Shown here one piece after another: positions 21,178 to 32,784 of a DNA stretch of 64,000 nucleotides; the first letter of the stretch is position 1, and every line of letters starts with the position of its first letter. This stretch comes from Zea mays (taxonomy: Eukaryota; Streptophyta; Magnoliopsida; Poales; Poaceae): assembly GCF_902167145.1 (NCBI RefSeq), contig NC_050105.1, positions 140,167,988 to 140,231,987 of the forward strand. Reading direction: 5' to 3'. Under the pieces are notes generated by a model that saw nothing but the letters and a program-made list of their open reading frames with translations, did no database searches and was not told where the DNA came from. Made by a program: the position numbers and the translations under genes.

Positions 21178-24100
21178 GTTTATGCATCCGGGGGTTCAAG
21201 CTGGATTATCGACAGCGGATGCACAAACCATATGACGGGGGAGAAGAAGATGTTCACTTCCTACGTCAAGAATAAGGATTCCCAGGATTCAATTATATTC
21301 GGTGATGGGAATCAAGGCAAGGTAAAAGGTTTAGGTAAAATTGCGATTTCTAATGAGCATTCTATCTCTAATGTATTTTTAGTAGAGAGTCTTGGATACA
21401 ATCTGCTATCTGTGAGTCAATTATGTCATATGGGGTATAATTGTCTATTTACAAATATAGATGTGTCTGTCTTTAGAAGAAGCGATGGTTCATTAGCTTT
21501 TAAGGGTGTATTAGACGGCAAACTTTATTTAGTTGATTTTGCAAAAGAAGAGGCCGGTCTAGATGCATGCTTAATGGCTAAGACTTGCATGGGCTGGCTG
21601 TGGCATCGCCGCTTAGCACATGTGGGGATGAAGAACCTTCACAAGCTTCTAAAGGGAGAACACGTGATAGGTTTGACTAACGTGCATTTCGAAAAAGATA
21701 GACCTTGTGCAGCTTGTCAAGCAGGTAAACAAGTGGGAGGAGCACATCACAGCAAGAACGTGATGACCACTTCAAGACCCCTGGAGCTGCTGCATATGGA
21801 CCTCTTCGGACCTGTCGCCTATCTGAGCATAGGAGGGAGTAAGTATGGTTTAGTTATTGTTGATGACTTTTCCCGCTTCACTTGGGTGTTCTTTTTGCAG
21901 GATAAGTCTGAAACCCAAGGGACCCTCAAGCGCTTTCTCAGGAGAGCTCAAAATGAGTTTGAGCTCAAAGTGAAAAAGATAAGAAGCGACAACGGGTCCG
22001 AGTTCAAGAACCTTCAAGTGGAGGAGTTCCTTGAAGAGGAAGGGATCAAGCACGAGTTCTCCGCTCCCTACACACCACAACAAAATGGTGTGGTAGAGAG
22101 GAAGAACAGGACGCTCATCGACATGGCGAGGACGATGCTAGGAGAGTTCAAGACCCCCGAGTGCTTTTGGACGGAAGCCGTGAACACGGCGTGCCACGCC
22201 ATCAACAGGGTCTACCTTCATCGCCTCCTCAAGAAGACGTCATATGAGCTACTAACCGGTAACAAACCCAATGTATCGTACTTTCGTGTATTTGGGAGTA
22301 AATGCTACATTCTAGTGAAGAAGGGTAGAAATTCTAAGTTTGCTCCCAAAGCTGTAGAAGGGTTTTTATTAGGTTATGACTCAAATACAAAGGCGTATAG
22401 AGTCTTCAACAAATCATCGGGTTTGGTTGAAGTCTCTAGCGACGTTGTATTTGATGAGACTAATGGCTCTCCAAGAGAGCAAGTTGTTGATTGTGATGAT
22501 GTAGATGAAGAAGATGTTCCAACGGCCGCTATACGGACCATGGCGATTGGAGAAGTACGGCCACAAGAACAAGATGAACGAGATCAACCTTCTTCCTCAA
22601 CTATGGTGCATTCCCCAACCGAAGATGACGAACAGGTACCTCAAGTGGAGGCGCTTGATCAAGGGGGAGTGCAAAATGATCAAGTGATGGAGGAAGAAGC
22701 GCAACCGGCACCTCCAACCCAAGTTCGAGCGATGATTCAAAGGGATCATCCCGTCGACCAAATTCTGGGTGACATTAGCAAGGGAGTAACTACTCGATCT
22801 CGATTAGTTAACTTTTGTGAGCATTACTCCTTTGTCTCTTCTATTGAGCCTTTCAGGGTAGAAGAGGCCTTGCTAGATCCGGACTGGGTGTTGGCCATGC
22901 AAGAGGAGTTAAACAACTTCAAGCGCAATGAAGTTTGGACACTGGTGCCTCGTCCGAAGCAAAATGTTGTGGGAACCAAGTGGGTGTTCCGCAACAAACA
23001 GGACGAACACGGGGTGGTGACGAGGAACAAGGCTCGACTTGTGGCAAAAGGTTATGCCCAAGTCGCAGGTTTGGATTTCGAGGAGACTTTTGCTCCTGTG
23101 GCTAGGCTAGAGTCAATTCGAATCTTGCTAGCATATGCCGCTCACCATTCTTTCAGGTTGTACCAAATGGATGTGAAGAGCGCTTTCCTTAACGGGCCAA
23201 TCAAGGAGGAGGTGTACGTGGAGCAACCCCCTGGCTTCGAGGATGAACGGTACCCCGACCATGTGTGTAAGCTCTCTAAGGCGCTCTATGGACTTAAGCA
23301 AGCCCCAAGAGCATGGTATGAATGCCTTAGAGACTTTTTACTTGCTAATGCTTTCAAGGTTGGGAAGGCCGATCCAACTCTTTTTACAAAGACATGTGAT
23401 GGTGATTTGTTTGTGTGCCAAATTTATGTCGATGACATAATATTTGGTTCTACTAACCAAAAGTCTTGTGAAGAGTTTAGCAGGGTGATGACGCAAAAAT
23501 TCGAGATGTCGATGATGGGCGAGTTGAACTACTTCCTTGGGTTCCAAGTGAAGCAACTCAAGGACGGCACCTTCATCTCCCAAACGAAGTACACGCAAGA
23601 TCTGCTAAAGCGGTTTGGGATGAAGGACGCCAAGCCCGCAAAGACTCCGATAGGGACCGACGGACACACCGACCTCAACAAAGGAGGTAAGTCCGTTGAT
23701 CAAAAAGCATACCGGTCAATGATAGGTTCTTTGCTTTACTTATGTGCTAGTAGACCGGATATTATGCTTAGCGTATGCATGTGTGCTAGATTTCAATCCG
23801 ATCCTAAGGAGTGTCACTTAGTGGCGGTGAAGCGAATTCTTAGATATTTGGTTGCTACGCCTTGCTTCGGGCTCTGGTATCCAAAGGGGTCTACCTTTGA
23901 CTTAGTTGGATACTCAGACTCCGACTATGCTGGATGTAAGGTCGATAGGAAGAGTACATCGGGGACGTGCCAATTCTTAGGAAGGTCCCTGGTGTCATGG
24001 AACTCTAAGAAACAAACCTCTGTTGCCCTATCCACCGCTGAGGCCGAGTATGTTGCCGCAGGACAGTGCTGCGCGCAACTACTTTGGATGAGGCAAACCC

Positions 24101-24378
24101 TCAGGGACTTTGGCTACAATCTGAGCAAAGTCCCACTCCTATGTGACAATGAGAGTGCTATCCGCATGGCGGAGAATCCTGTTGAACACAGCCGCACGAA
24201 GCACATAGACATCCGGCATCACTTTTTGAGAGACCACCAGCAAAAGGAAGATATCGAAGTGTTTCATGTTAGCACCGAGAACCAGCTAGCCGATATCTTC
24301 ACTAAGCCTCTAGATGAGAAGACCTTTTGCAGGTTGCGTAGTGAGCTAAATGTCTTAGATTCGCGGAACCTGGATTGA
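21178..24378 (+). CDS. pol: Pol polyprotein of Sirevirus element 2 (PR-IN-RT-RNaseH), intact frame
   Basis: About 1066 residues in one open frame, in a different frame from gag and without an ATG at its start. The first conserved residues follow TTGCAG|GT at 21172-21179. Seen in order, counting from 21172: aspartic protease ([12 protein letters not shown], residue 14), integrase HHCC finger (WLWHRRLAH near 141), integrase catalytic D (HMDLFGP near 207), D (RSDNGSEF near 271) and E (VVERKNRTL near 308), reverse transcriptase with YVDDIIFG (near 752), and RNase H (GYSDSDYAG near 913; STAEAEY near 954). All catalytic residues are present. This protein and its LTRs could have mobilised the damaged copies in the window. 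How Pol is expressed from the shifted frame is not visible: frameshift, re-initiation or splicing. Confidence 0.94.
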   Translation, partial: VYASGGSSWIIDSGCTNHMTGEKKMFTSYVKNKDSQDSIIFGDGNQGKVKGLGKIAISNEHSISNVFLVESLGYNLLSVSQLCHMGYNCLFTNIDVSVFRRSDGSLAFKGVLDGKLYLVDFAKEEAGLDACLMAKTCMGWLWHRRLAHVGMKNLHKLLKGEHVIGLTNVHFEKDRPCAACQAGKQVGGAHHSKNVMTTSRPLELLHMDLFGPVAYLSIGGSKYGLVIVDDFSRFTWVFFLQDKSETQGTLKRFLRRAQNEFELKVKKIRSDNGSEFKNLQVEEFLEEEGIKHEFSAPYTPQQNGVVERKNRTLIDMARTMLGEFKTPECFWTEAVNTACHAINRVYLHRLLKKTSYELLTGNKPNVSYFRVFGSKCYILVKKGRNSKFAPKAVEGFLLGYDSNTKAYRVFNKSSGLVEVSSDVVFDETNGSPREQVVDCDDVDEEDVPTAAIRTMAIGEVRPQEQDERDQPSSSTMVHSPTEDDEQVPQVEALDQGGVQNDQVMEEEAQPAPPTQVRAMIQRDHPVDQILGDISKGVTTRSRLVNFCEHYSFVSSIEPFRVEEALLDPDWVLAMQEELNNFKRNEVWTLVPRPKQNVVGTKWVFRNKQDEHGVVTRNKARLVAKGYAQVAGLDFEETFAPVARLESIRILLAYAAHHSFRLYQMDVKSAFLNGPIKEEVYVEQPPGFEDERYPDHVCKLSKALYGLKQAPRAWYECLRDFLLANAFKVGKADPTLFTKTCDGDLFVCQIYVDDIIFGSTNQKSCEEFSRVMTQKFEMSMMGELNYFLGFQVKQLKDGTFISQTKYTQDLLKRFGMKDAKPAKTPIGTDGHTDLNKGGKSVDQKAYRSMIGSLLYLCASRPDIMLSVCMCARFQSDPKECHLVAVKRILRYLVATPCFGLWYPKGSTFDLVGYSDSDYAGCKVDRKSTSGTCQFLGRSLVSWNSKKQTSVALSTAEAEYVAAGQCCAQLLWMRQTLRDFGYNLSKVPLLCDNESAIRMAENPVEHSRTKHIDIRHHFLRDHQQKEDIEVFHVSTENQLADIFTKPLDEKTFCRLRSELNVLDSRNLD

Positions 24379-24506
24379 ATTGTAGCATACATGTAGTTAT
24401 GCTTTTGATCATGTTCCTTTTTGCATTATGTTGCTTATTATGGTGCTCAAGTTGTACAAACACTCCCTGGACCTCACAAGTCCGTTGCAAAGTGATGCAC
24501 ATGTTT

Positions 24507-25172
24507 AGGGGGAGATGTGTTACAACTTGACCCTTTGAGACTAACCATGTGCTTGAGTTTTGTAATTTAGTCTCGAAGGAGGATTGAAAGGGAAAAGGTG
24601 GACTTGGACCATGAAAGACTTCCACTGCACTCCGATGAGAGGGTAACTAATTCCAAGTTCATCTCATGAAATCTTATTGCCATTTGCTCTTAATTGAAGA
24701 CTTTGGTGAGGCAATGGGGTTAAAAGGCCAAGGTTAATCCCGTTTTGGTGCTTGATGCCAAAGGGGGAGAAAATAAAGGCCAAAGCAAGAAATGGATCAG
24801 CTACCACTTGAGAGATTTTGAAAATAGTAGGATAGAGTTTTTGTTTTGTCAAAAGCTTTTATTGTCTCTTATTGTCTCTATTGTCAAAAGTTGACTTCTT
24901 GTGGGGAGAAGTATTGATTATGGGAAATAGGGGGAGTTTTTGAAATCTTTGATCAATATCTTTTGGAATGACTCTCTTTATGCTTCAACATGTGTGTTTG
25001 ACTTAGAGATAGAGATTTGAGTTTGATTTGCAAAAACAAACCAAGTGGTGGCAAAGGATGATCCATATATGCCAAAATTGAATAAAACCAATTTGAGTTT
25101 TATTTGAAGTGATTTTGCACTTGTTCTAGTTGCTTTATGTTGTGTTGGCATAAATCACCAAAAAGGGGGAGA
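24507..25172 (+). promoter_or_regulatory. PPT-like motif series and true polypurine tract of element 2
   Basis: AGGGGGAG at 24507-24514, CAAAGGGGGAGAAAA at 24759-24773, AGGGGGAG at 24929-24936, and the true PPT AAAAAGGGGGAGA at 25160-25172 right before the 3' LTR. The 800-bp stretch between pol and the LTR otherwise has no gene. Confidence 0.75.
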
Positions 25173-25173
25173 T

Positions 25174-26446
25174 TGAAAGGGAAATGTGCCTTTGGGCCAT
25201 TTCTAAGTATTTTGGTGATTGAGTGCAAACACAAGTACTTAAATGTGAAAATATGCCCAAGGATGAACAAAGTGCAAATCACAAGTTAAGGTATGTTTCT
25301 AAGCCTTAGTACATTGGTTTTGTGTACTAATATATTTGTCTAAGTGTTAGAAACAGATAGAAGAAGAGAAGAGAAGACTTGGCTGTGTACAGCCAAGGGG
25401 CTGCTTCGGTCTGGGGCACCGGACTGTCCGGTGGTGCACCGGACAGCGTCCGGTGGTGCACCGGACAGTGTCCGGTGCGCCAGGCTGCCTCGGCCGAAGA
25501 GGCCGCTCTCGGGTTTTTCTCCGGCGACTTCGGCTAAAATTCACCGGACTGTCCGGTGTGCACCGGACTGTCCGGTGAGCCAACGGTCGGCCGGGCCAAC
25601 GGTCGGCCGCGCGATCGGCGCGCGACACGTGGCCGAGCCAACGGTCGGAAGGAAGCACCGGACTGTCCGGTGTGCACCGGACTGTCCGGTGCGTCAGATC
25701 TGCAACGTCGGCAACGGTCGGCTTTGCTTATTATGGAAAGGAATCGGGCACCGGACAGTGTCCGGTGTGCACCGGACTGTCCGGTGCGCCCGACGACAGA
25801 AGGCAAGGATAGCCTTCCAGATGTGTACTCAACGGCTCCTAGCTGCCTTGGGGCTATAAAAGGGACCCCTAGGCGCATGGAGGAGTATACCAAGCATTCC
25901 TACAACTCTTCTAAGCACCAAGACATCAATCTCACGCATTCGTTTCATTGTGATAGCATATAGAGCTCTTGTGGAGTTGTGAACTCTTTGTGTTGCGTTG
26001 CGAGCTCTTGTTGCGACTTGTGTGCGTGTTGTTGCTCTGATTTTCGAGTCTTGTGTGCGTTGCTCATTCCCACCTTACTCCGTATTCTTTGTGAACTCAA
26101 TTGTAAGGGCGAGAGACTCCAAGTTGTGGAGATTCCTCGCAAACGGGAAAAGATCAAAGGAAAGAAAAACACCGTGGTATTCAAGTTGATCATTGGATCA
26201 CTTGAGAGGAGTTGAGTGCAACTCTCGTCCGTTGGGACGCCACAACGTGGAGTAGGCAAGTTTTGTACTTGGCCGAACCACGGGATAACCACCGTGTCAA
26301 CTCTGTGATTGCTTTCTTGTGGTTATCGTGTTTTGAGTTCTCTCTAGCCACTTGGCCATACTTGTGCTAACCCTTAACAAGTTTTTGTGGCTTAAGTTTT
26401 GAACTTTTACAGGATCACCTATTCACCCCCCCTCTAGGTGCTCTCA
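25174..26446 (+). repeat. 3' LTR of element 2 (1273 bp)
   Basis: Copy of 17457-18708 with an extra 22-bp palindrome unit inserted after position 25453, a run of 7 C instead of 8 near its end, and G instead of A at about 25976. TATA box at 25855-25862. Confidence 0.96.
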
Positions 26447-26820
26447 CTAGGTGGCACTCGACAAAAGGTGTTTCATTGCCAAGTGTCGGGACCACAACGC
26501 TCGACAAAGAAACTTTACCGGTTTCTAGATGTGTCTTCTTTGCTGAGTGCTATGGTTATGACACTCGACAAAGTGACCAGAAAAACTCCTTTTATTTATT
26601 TTTATTATTATATCCAAACAAACAAAAGATATACAATTGACATCACATATATCACAAAACCAACACATGTATCTCCAACACCATATATCTCACCAATATC
26701 ACCACATCAAACAAGTTTCACAAATATAAGTCTCCAACACACACACAAACATAAGTCTCAAGTATCTCACAAATTATTACCAGCATCAAGTGCAAACCAA
26801 GTTTCACAAACATAAGATCA

Positions 26821-27140
26821 TCAGCGATGTGGGCGTATGGGCTGGTTCGGCGATGGACTCGACGATCCATGGCGGTTGTTTGGTGCCGTAGATTGTCCCT
26901 GCACACAGAAGAGATTGTATGTGTGAGAGCAGATGAATATATATCATGCATGACTAAAATTTTGATACTCACAGGAGCATGGTCAGCTGGAGGGAACAAC
27001 GAAGGTAGTGGAGCAAGACCCTGTGCGGCGCCAAGGCTCTGCATGTACTGGAACATCTCTGTCATCCTCTCCTAGTCCGTCAATCGAGCCACCCACTCCG
27101 CCTCTCGCTCCGCCCTCATCATTGCCTCCATCTCCACTCC
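26821..27140 (-). pseudogene. Fragment of a CACTA-encoded transposase-related protein (Transposase_24/TNPA-like C-terminus)
   Basis: Two exon-like pieces on the minus strand. The first, 27140 to 26973, encodes a glutamate/arginine-rich segment followed by TEMFQYMQSLGAAQG and LFPPADHAP, with an internal TAG, and ends at a GTGAGT donor. The second, 26898 to 26821, follows a TGTGCAG acceptor and encodes a short proline/serine-rich tail ending in RPHR and a stop. This pattern is familiar from the C-terminal exons of plant CACTA second proteins. It is a decayed remnant. The family call is from memory of the motif and is moderate. Confidence 0.6.
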
Positions 27141-27321
27141 TGACAGCTGACACTCGACATTGCTAACGATCGTCAACTATAGACGACTGTTGACGACCCT
27201 TTGTTGAGGGTCATGTTTTGTCGAGAGCTTGACACTCAATAAAGCATGTTTTGTCGAGTATCCGATAAATAGCACTCGATAAAGATTCAAGCACTTGGCA
27301 AAGAGCTGGATTACGGTAGCG

Positions 27322-28205
27322 AGCAAACCTCTTGCTATTCAATTAATCTCTGGTCATCAAACCAGGCCGTAGGGACTGTGTAAAAAATATTCTGGGAGAA
27401 AGTGAGAATTCTATACGAGGTGACCACCGGCATCATCCAGCTGTTCGCTGACAGGAGTCTCGGGACTCAGGGCCCCCTCGCTTAAACCTAAAAAAACATA
27501 GCTGCTTGGGGAATCATCTGCTGCCTGCTGCTCCCGCACAAAACAAATCATGAGCATCAAATCACACACACACACCCCTTCCGCGAGTACTGTGAGCATT
27601 AGTTTATGCGAGCAACACATATGACATGTTCCAAGGACATAAATTCCAACATGATACGATGGTTTTGTTTCGATTCGGAGGGGAACGACTAGGGGATTAA
27701 GTTGTACGACTGGAGAGAGGGGGAGGTGTTAACCTGTCTTTGTCTGCATGCATATATGTGTGTGCATCAAACATGCATGATGTACACAGTAATTGTAATG
27801 GTGTCAGAGTAGAGTAGCACAGGTACATGTGTCATGTGCGTCTGTGTGTGTGTAATACGCGTGTTTGCCGTTTTGTTTGTAGGATAGCTAGGCAGAGAAA
27901 AATATGTGGGTTCACTGTTGTGTGGTGATCCTGGAGGCCCACCACCGGACCCCTGAGATTGTCCCTGGTTGGTTGCTTTCCTAGTTTCCTGGTGTTGAGA
28001 CTTGAGACGCGCGACACGGTTAGCCCTAGATAGCAGCCTTCAGATGAGACACTGTGCGTCTATCAGTTTTGCAGCAGTAAAAACTGAAATACCTGCACCA
28101 TATCTGGAGCAGATGGTGCGTGACTGGGGGCAAGGCCGCAAGGGTCACACACCAATTATGTGTCTCAGATATATCGTCTTGGCCAGCTGCATGGAATAAT
28201 ACAGT
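27322..28205. other. Unassigned region
   Basis: No recognisable gene or element. It contains a short CACA run and TGTGTG/CATGTG-rich patches (27570-27870). No long ORF has recognisable protein features. Confidence 0.5.
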
Positions 28206-28685
28206 TGTTGGAACTTGCTCTCCCAATCAAGATGATTCAACGGGGGAGTGAAAGTAATGCAAACAAGGTCTTAGCTCAAGAATGCAATTGCTCTATTAAT
28301 CTCGCCTCTCAAGGGCACTGTGCGGGGGTATTTATAGGTACCTGAGTGTCCAGCGTCTTGGGTTAAGGACGCATGTGCCCTCAGGCGCCCAGGTTATCCC
28401 CGGAATATTCCTATAAAGCAAGATTATAGACTGTAATTACAGAGAAGCCTTTATAAATTAGGCCTGTAATGCGCAGCGGCCTCGCGGGGCCTGTTACAAT
28501 GGGCCGGATTGCACGTGGGCCTTCGTGTTGGACGAGGCCGCGGGATGGAGCGACCTCGTCGTAGGCCTTCGTCCTGCGGCGTGTTGGACGAATGGTGGAG
28601 ACTGTCAGTGGTCTTGTCTCCGTTGATGCAGCGAGATTGGCGAAGGCATCGAGCGAAGGGTAGCGTCTTCGTATTCGCCCCAACA
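28206..28685 (-). mobile_element. Solo LTR (480 bp), minus orientation
   Basis: The interval starts TGTTGGAAC and ends CCCCAACA, so it has perfect 6-bp inverted ends (TGTTGG...CCAACA). The flanking pentamers ACAGT (28201-28205) and ACAGC (28686-28690) match in four of five bases, as expected for an aged target duplication. On the minus strand a TATA box (CTATAAATACC, near 28325-28338) lies about 350 bp from the start, with a transcribed-looking leader after it. No internal region is present. It could also belong to a small copia or gypsy family; I cannot name it. Confidence 0.65.
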
Positions 28686-29587
28686 ACAGCCCTACAGTAA
28701 GTTTTACCCGTTTTCTCAAAATCTTAAAAGACGACGGCGGTAGTCAGCAGTGACAGGATCAAAACAGGAAATGTGCAAGTTGCCATTGTATATTAGCGTG
28801 TAAACTTATCCGGCCGGCCGGCTGCATAAGAAATACAGAGATAAAAAGAAAAGGAATAGCTGGAAGAAAAATTCAGAGAGAAAGACCCTGCCGTAGTTTT
28901 TAGTCTTGTAGACATGTGACCTCAGTACTGTACACGCCATGGTCCCGTCTCTGTCTCTCTCTCCTACGATTTCTCTCTAGATCTGTGAGATGTCAGCTTC
29001 ATGGCCAGCACCCAGCAGCTTATCCCGGAGACCCGGAGTTATTCTCGGCCATTCTCCTTAGGATTCGTATCCATGAACAGGACGGGAAACGGACGAAGCA
29101 AGGAACAACGAACCAGGGAACAGGAACCTTTGTTTCCTCTTTTAGAGAGCTTGTACTCCTAACTTTGAAGACGAAAGCATGCAGAAGATCCAGTGACACA
29201 ATATCTAAGTGAAGGCCCAACAAATGAGTAAGGGTCTAAATAAACACTTATTAACTCCTGCATCTTTGTAGCTAGCTACATTAATAAAATAAAATGTCCA
29301 CTACAACACAAAAAAAAAAACAGGAATACTCCTATATCAAAAAATTGGTCAGTGGCTGATAACAGAAATTAAAGTGGCTTTGTTAAGGTACAGTAGTCCT
29401 GAAAAAGGGTTAGGAAGCTTCTTCACAATTCCTTCTGTAGCCTTTATAGACTAGACAGTAGACACACACCGAAGTATATATCTGGCTGCTACAGCCGGAG
29501 AGGAGAAGTAGGCCCCGGGAGAAAAATCGGCGAACTCCAAGCGTGCAACACGACTAGTCGGTGATGGTTACGTGCGTATTATATATA
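28686..29587. other. Unassigned region
   Basis: No recognisable coding sequence. It includes CCGGCCGGCCGG near 28811, an A-rich tract at 29311-29322, and a purine-rich region. It is probably older intergenic DNA flanking the Helitron. Confidence 0.5.
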
Positions 29588-29757
29588 CTAGGTGAGTGCT
29601 CGTGCGTTGCAACGGAACCGTATAATAACACGATAACTTATGTACATGTGTGTTATATGTATATGCCCGTGCGTTGCTACGGAGTTAATATTATAAAACA
29701 CAATATTTTTTGTATATTAATGTATTTTATCGTAGCAACACACGAGCATATACCTAG
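29588..29757. repeat. Helitron 3' terminus with an inverted second terminus
   Basis: CTAGGTGAGTGCTCGTGCGTTGCAACGG-type sequence at 29588 is mirrored by GCAACACACGAGCATATACCTAG ending at 29757, followed by T. A third inner copy (TATGCCCGTGCGTTGCTACGG) lies near 29660. The first 70 bp are nearly identical to 58391-58460. The mirrored arrangement may be two Helitron ends inserted next to each other or a small foldback element. Confidence 0.6.
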
Positions 29758-29844
29758 TTAGATTCTTATGTGGTGAGGTCACAACTATTTAATTCCATTA
29801 TGCTCTATAGGTTGCATGTACACGAGATAGTTCACGGGCAACTA

Positions 29845-29965
29845 CTGATGAAGTGGTTCCTAAAGAGCTTCGGGCTATATGACAGTAACATACTGATGAA
29901 GTGGTTCCTAATACAAGAGCATACTGATGAAGTGGTTCATAATACAAGGACTGAAGAAGTGGTGA
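29845..29965. repeat. Short tandem repeat ACTGATGAAGTGGTTC
   Basis: Four copies of ACTGATGAAGTGGTTCCTAA-like units (near 29845, 29890, 29921, 29950), the last diverged. They give repeated GTTSS peptides on the minus strand. Confidence 0.7.
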
Positions 29966-30389
29966 CTGGAGGGCTGGGGGTGTCTCATCACAGAATGCTA
30001 CGACAGAAGCTGGTAGTACTATTTCAGCAGGAGCAACATCGTCTCCACACATTGTTAGATGTTTAGTTAAAAATCACCCCGAAGAAGAAGAAAGTGTAAT
30101 CTGGCCACTTAAATTGTAATATGTGAAGTGCAGTGTGCACCGGTATGTGAACTTGTTTGAAACTGTAATTTGTGAAATGAACTACTGTTCTCTAGTGAAA
30201 ATAGTCTAGAATTCATTCAGTGATCTCAAGCACTGCTTTCTAGTGAAAATACTCATCTATTTCCCTTGTAATCTATAAACTGTAGTTATTTCATATTTCG
30301 GTAAAATAGTCACTTAAATTTGCAGTTATTTCATATTTCTATGAAAATAGTCACTTGAATCTGCAGTTATTTCAGATTTCTATGAAACT

Positions 30390-30670
30390 GAATAATATTT
30401 ATTTCTAAGAAACTATACAATAGTTCAAGACAAACTCAACAATAGTTCCTGAGAAACAGAAAAATAGTTCATGAGAGATTGAACAATAGTTCCTAAGAAA
30501 CTGAAGAATAGGTCGTGAGAAACTATACAATAGTTCATGAGAAAATAATCTCTAGTTCCTGAGAAACTTAAAAATAGTTCAGTTGAAACTGAACAAAAGT
30601 TCCCGAGATACTGAAGAATAGTTTCCGAGAAACTATAAATAGCCTCAGTAATACTGAGAAAATAGCCTCA
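30390..30670. repeat. Degenerate tandem repeat, AATAGTTCCTGAGAAACTGA-like units
   Basis: About nine diverged copies of a 25-35-bp unit built on ATAGTTC...GAGAAACT, with shorter related units before it (30290-30390). A second set, ACAGTTCACT-AATACAAAAG, occurs at 30905-30985. No coding evidence. Confidence 0.65.
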
Positions 30671-31227
30671 GCAGTTATTTCAGATTTCATATAAACACAA
30701 GTACACGGACTTAGCCATTTAGAGCCACAATGTACACAGATTGCTAGTACCTCATTCACAGAAAGCAGTTTTTTTCTTAAACATATGCTTTTTAGCCACA
30801 ACAGGCACAAGTACATAGATTTAGCTCGGTAGTACAAGTGCAATGCATTACCTCATCACTACTACACTTAATACAAAAGGAACTACAGTGTGTACGCAGT
30901 ACCACACAGTTCACTAAATACAAAAGGAACCGCATTACCAAACAGTTCACTGAATACAAAAGTAACTGCATTACCAAACACACAATACAACACTTAATAC
31001 AACCAACCAAAAGTAATACAAACAGACAACATCCACGACGCAGCTCGCCTTGTGCGTAGCAACGGCGACAAGCTACACCGCCGCGACGACCTTCTTCTCA
31101 GCGACCATAGTCGCGTTGCCGGCTTCCTCCGCAGCAAAATTGTTACTAAGATTGTGTTTGCCAAGAGTGAATGAAGTTATTACTCAAGTATTATTGCATT
31201 TTACAAAAATGTTACTAAAAACTGTAC

Positions 31228-31365
31228 CTCCAAATTGTCGTACTTCACCTGACGGCCAGGTCCAGGGGTCTTGTCAAGATCACATATACTCTTCATGATT
31301 TTGGAAGTAAAAAACTTCCAGCGGGGTGTGCCAACCAGTGGAGTGACAGGGCAATCAACATTGTC
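31228..31365 (-). pseudogene. Unidentified exon with splice sites, within the Helitron
   Basis: On the minus strand the open segment follows an AG (31366-31367) and ends at a GTACAG donor-like site. It encodes a hydrophilic stretch including CPVTPLVGTPRWKFFTSKIM and KTPGPGRQVKYDNLE. The amino-acid composition and flanking AG/GT look like a real plant exon. I do not recognise the source gene. Nearby minus-strand sequence at about 31040-31150 (AAEEAGNATMVAEKK followed by a stop) may be the next exon. Confidence 0.4.
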
Positions 31366-31761
31366 CTAATAATAAATCTAAAACAAATAAGAAATTACTG
31401 AATCTTAAAAGTTTGTAACTGGTTGTTATTACTGGATATTTATAGTGATATACATCTACACACAATGTAATTACTGAATCATGTGCATCTAAAAAACTAC
31501 AACATAAAAGCAGAATTACTAAACCTCTGTGAAAAAATAACTGAAGGGTTATTATCATAAAAAAGAATACATCCTTGGATGTGGGGTGTTGCAACATGAC
31601 TTGCTCTCGCCAACATGAACTTCTCAGACTTTGCAACAATATCATCACAGAGTCTCTGATACCAGTCATAATTCTTTACTTCCTCTAAACTTTCAGTTAC
31701 AATATAGTCCTTGCCAGAAATGAACTGGTTGTTGGGAACAGCAAAGAATTACAAGCCAAGA

Positions 31762-32784
31762 TCAAAAAACATCTGATGATCCAGTCTTCTTCATATTGGT
31801 CATGAAGACTGACCATCCTTTCAACAACCCACCGGGAGACCTCATTAGATGAAAGCTTCTTGGATCAATCCTGTTGTTGCCTTTTGAAGTGCACACATCC
31901 AGCCTCTTGGCAACCAACCGAATGCCAGCGCTTTGGTGGTGGTCGAATGTTTCCACCGAGACGAACGCATCCACCACCTTGTTCCCTTGAAGCATCGAGT
32001 CTAGTTCCGATGGATCTACCCTTTCGGAAACAAGCCTGGGAACGACACCGTCGCACTCCTTTAGGTATACATGTGTCCAGCAGACTGCGGTGTGGCCATT
32101 GCCAAAGGTAGGAATCCTGCAAAACAGAAGAGCACTCGATCAGTGAGGATCGGAGCACGATCGACGATCATCATCACCTCAATGCAAGATTAATTAATTA
32201 GGATGGAAGGACAACAGATTAAAAAAACTCACTTCAGCCAGACCGTTGGACGCGGATCCGCGTCTCTGTCAATCAGGGATTCCCATCCGGAATTACTGCA
32301 TATTGCTCCTGGTCCTGGCGACGACGACGAGCTCTGCGCTAGATCGTCGAAAACCCTAGTACCTTACTAAGGTTCTCAGGTACGTCGACCTTTATGCTCA
32401 CCTTTGGTCGATGTGGGCTGTTTGGGAACCCCTTTGTGTTGACCCAGCGGACTTCCAGACCTGGACAGATGAGCTGGAGCGGGGAACCCTTGTGCTGGAC
32501 GATCGCTCTCGGACCTGAGATCTTGATACTCTCCGTTGAAACGTCGTCTAGCTCAACGAACCCAGAAAAGGCACCTGAGCTCCTTGTATCGTCCGTCTGC
32601 ACAGTGACAGTGGTGTCTAGCATCATTTCCTCCACATGGGACGATCCCAGTCCCACCAGCAACGACTCGTTGGGATTATCCATGTTTGGTGCAGGATCAC
32701 TTGTTATTCCTTGGGTTCTGATTGTTGCACCCCCCGACGACATGTTCTGAACGGTAGGCACACCTACACCTCGAAGGCTTTCCT
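31762..32784 (-). pseudogene. Unidentified three-exon gene fragment within the Helitron
   Basis: Three minus-strand exon-like blocks: 32784-32361 (after CGTCGCAG; includes SGPRAIVQHKGSPLQLICPG), about 32335-32234 (ends at GTGAGT; includes WESLIDRDADPRPTVW), and 32116-31762 (after TTTTGCAG; includes FGNGHTAVCWTHVYLKECDG and ends at a TGA). Consensus GT/AG sites and coherent reading frames suggest a captured plant gene. I do not recognise the family. The frame between blocks 1 and 2 is not clean, so it is probably already broken. Confidence 0.45.

Larger units (their letters stand above)
17457..26446 (+). mobile_element. Sirevirus-type Ty1/copia LTR retrotransposon, element 2 (Opie/Ji-like)
   Basis: A complete 8990-bp element with LTRs 17457-18708 and 25174-26446, flanked by target duplication CTAGG (17452-17456 and 26447-26451). 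It has the initiator-Met primer site, gag, pol, PPT-like motifs and PPT. Both gag and pol frames are open, so this is the most complete copy in the window. By eye the LTRs differ by one substitution, one 22-bp repeat unit and one C in the terminal run, so insertion is recent. The size and LTR start TGAAAGGGAAATGTGCC fit the abundant maize Opie/Ji group; I do not assign which. Confidence 0.96.
17024..27321. mobile_element. Decayed non-autonomous CACTA relative, split by Sirevirus element 2
   Basis: The left end CACTATCGGACATATCTG (17024) and the right end, which on the minus strand reads CGCTACCGTAATCCAGCTC (ending 27321), are mutated forms of CACTACCGGAATCC. Both are followed inward by eroded CTTTGTCGAGTG and CACTCGACAAAG repeats. 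Without element 2 it is about 1.3 kb. Many repeats show CCGAG changed to TCGAG or CGGC to CGAC, consistent with loss of methylated CpG. It keeps a small transposase-related fragment at 26821-27140. The neighbouring triplets AGA (17021-17023) and AGC (27322-27324) may be a decayed target duplication. Confidence 0.8.

Noticed and set aside
26838..26900. A plus-strand gene at 26827-27075
   Set aside because: The minus strand carries transposase-like exons with splice sites at the same place, so the plus-strand ORF is a shadow.
28206..28685. Protein-coding gene from the 102-codon minus-strand ORF
   Set aside because: The interval has LTR-like ends, a near target duplication and a TATA box; the ORF has no recognisable domain.
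29588..29757. Stowaway or Tourist MITE
   Set aside because: The termini are CTAG plus the GTGCGTTGCAAC hairpin sequence and the insertion is between A and T, which fits Helitron ends better than TA or TWA-duplicating MITEs.
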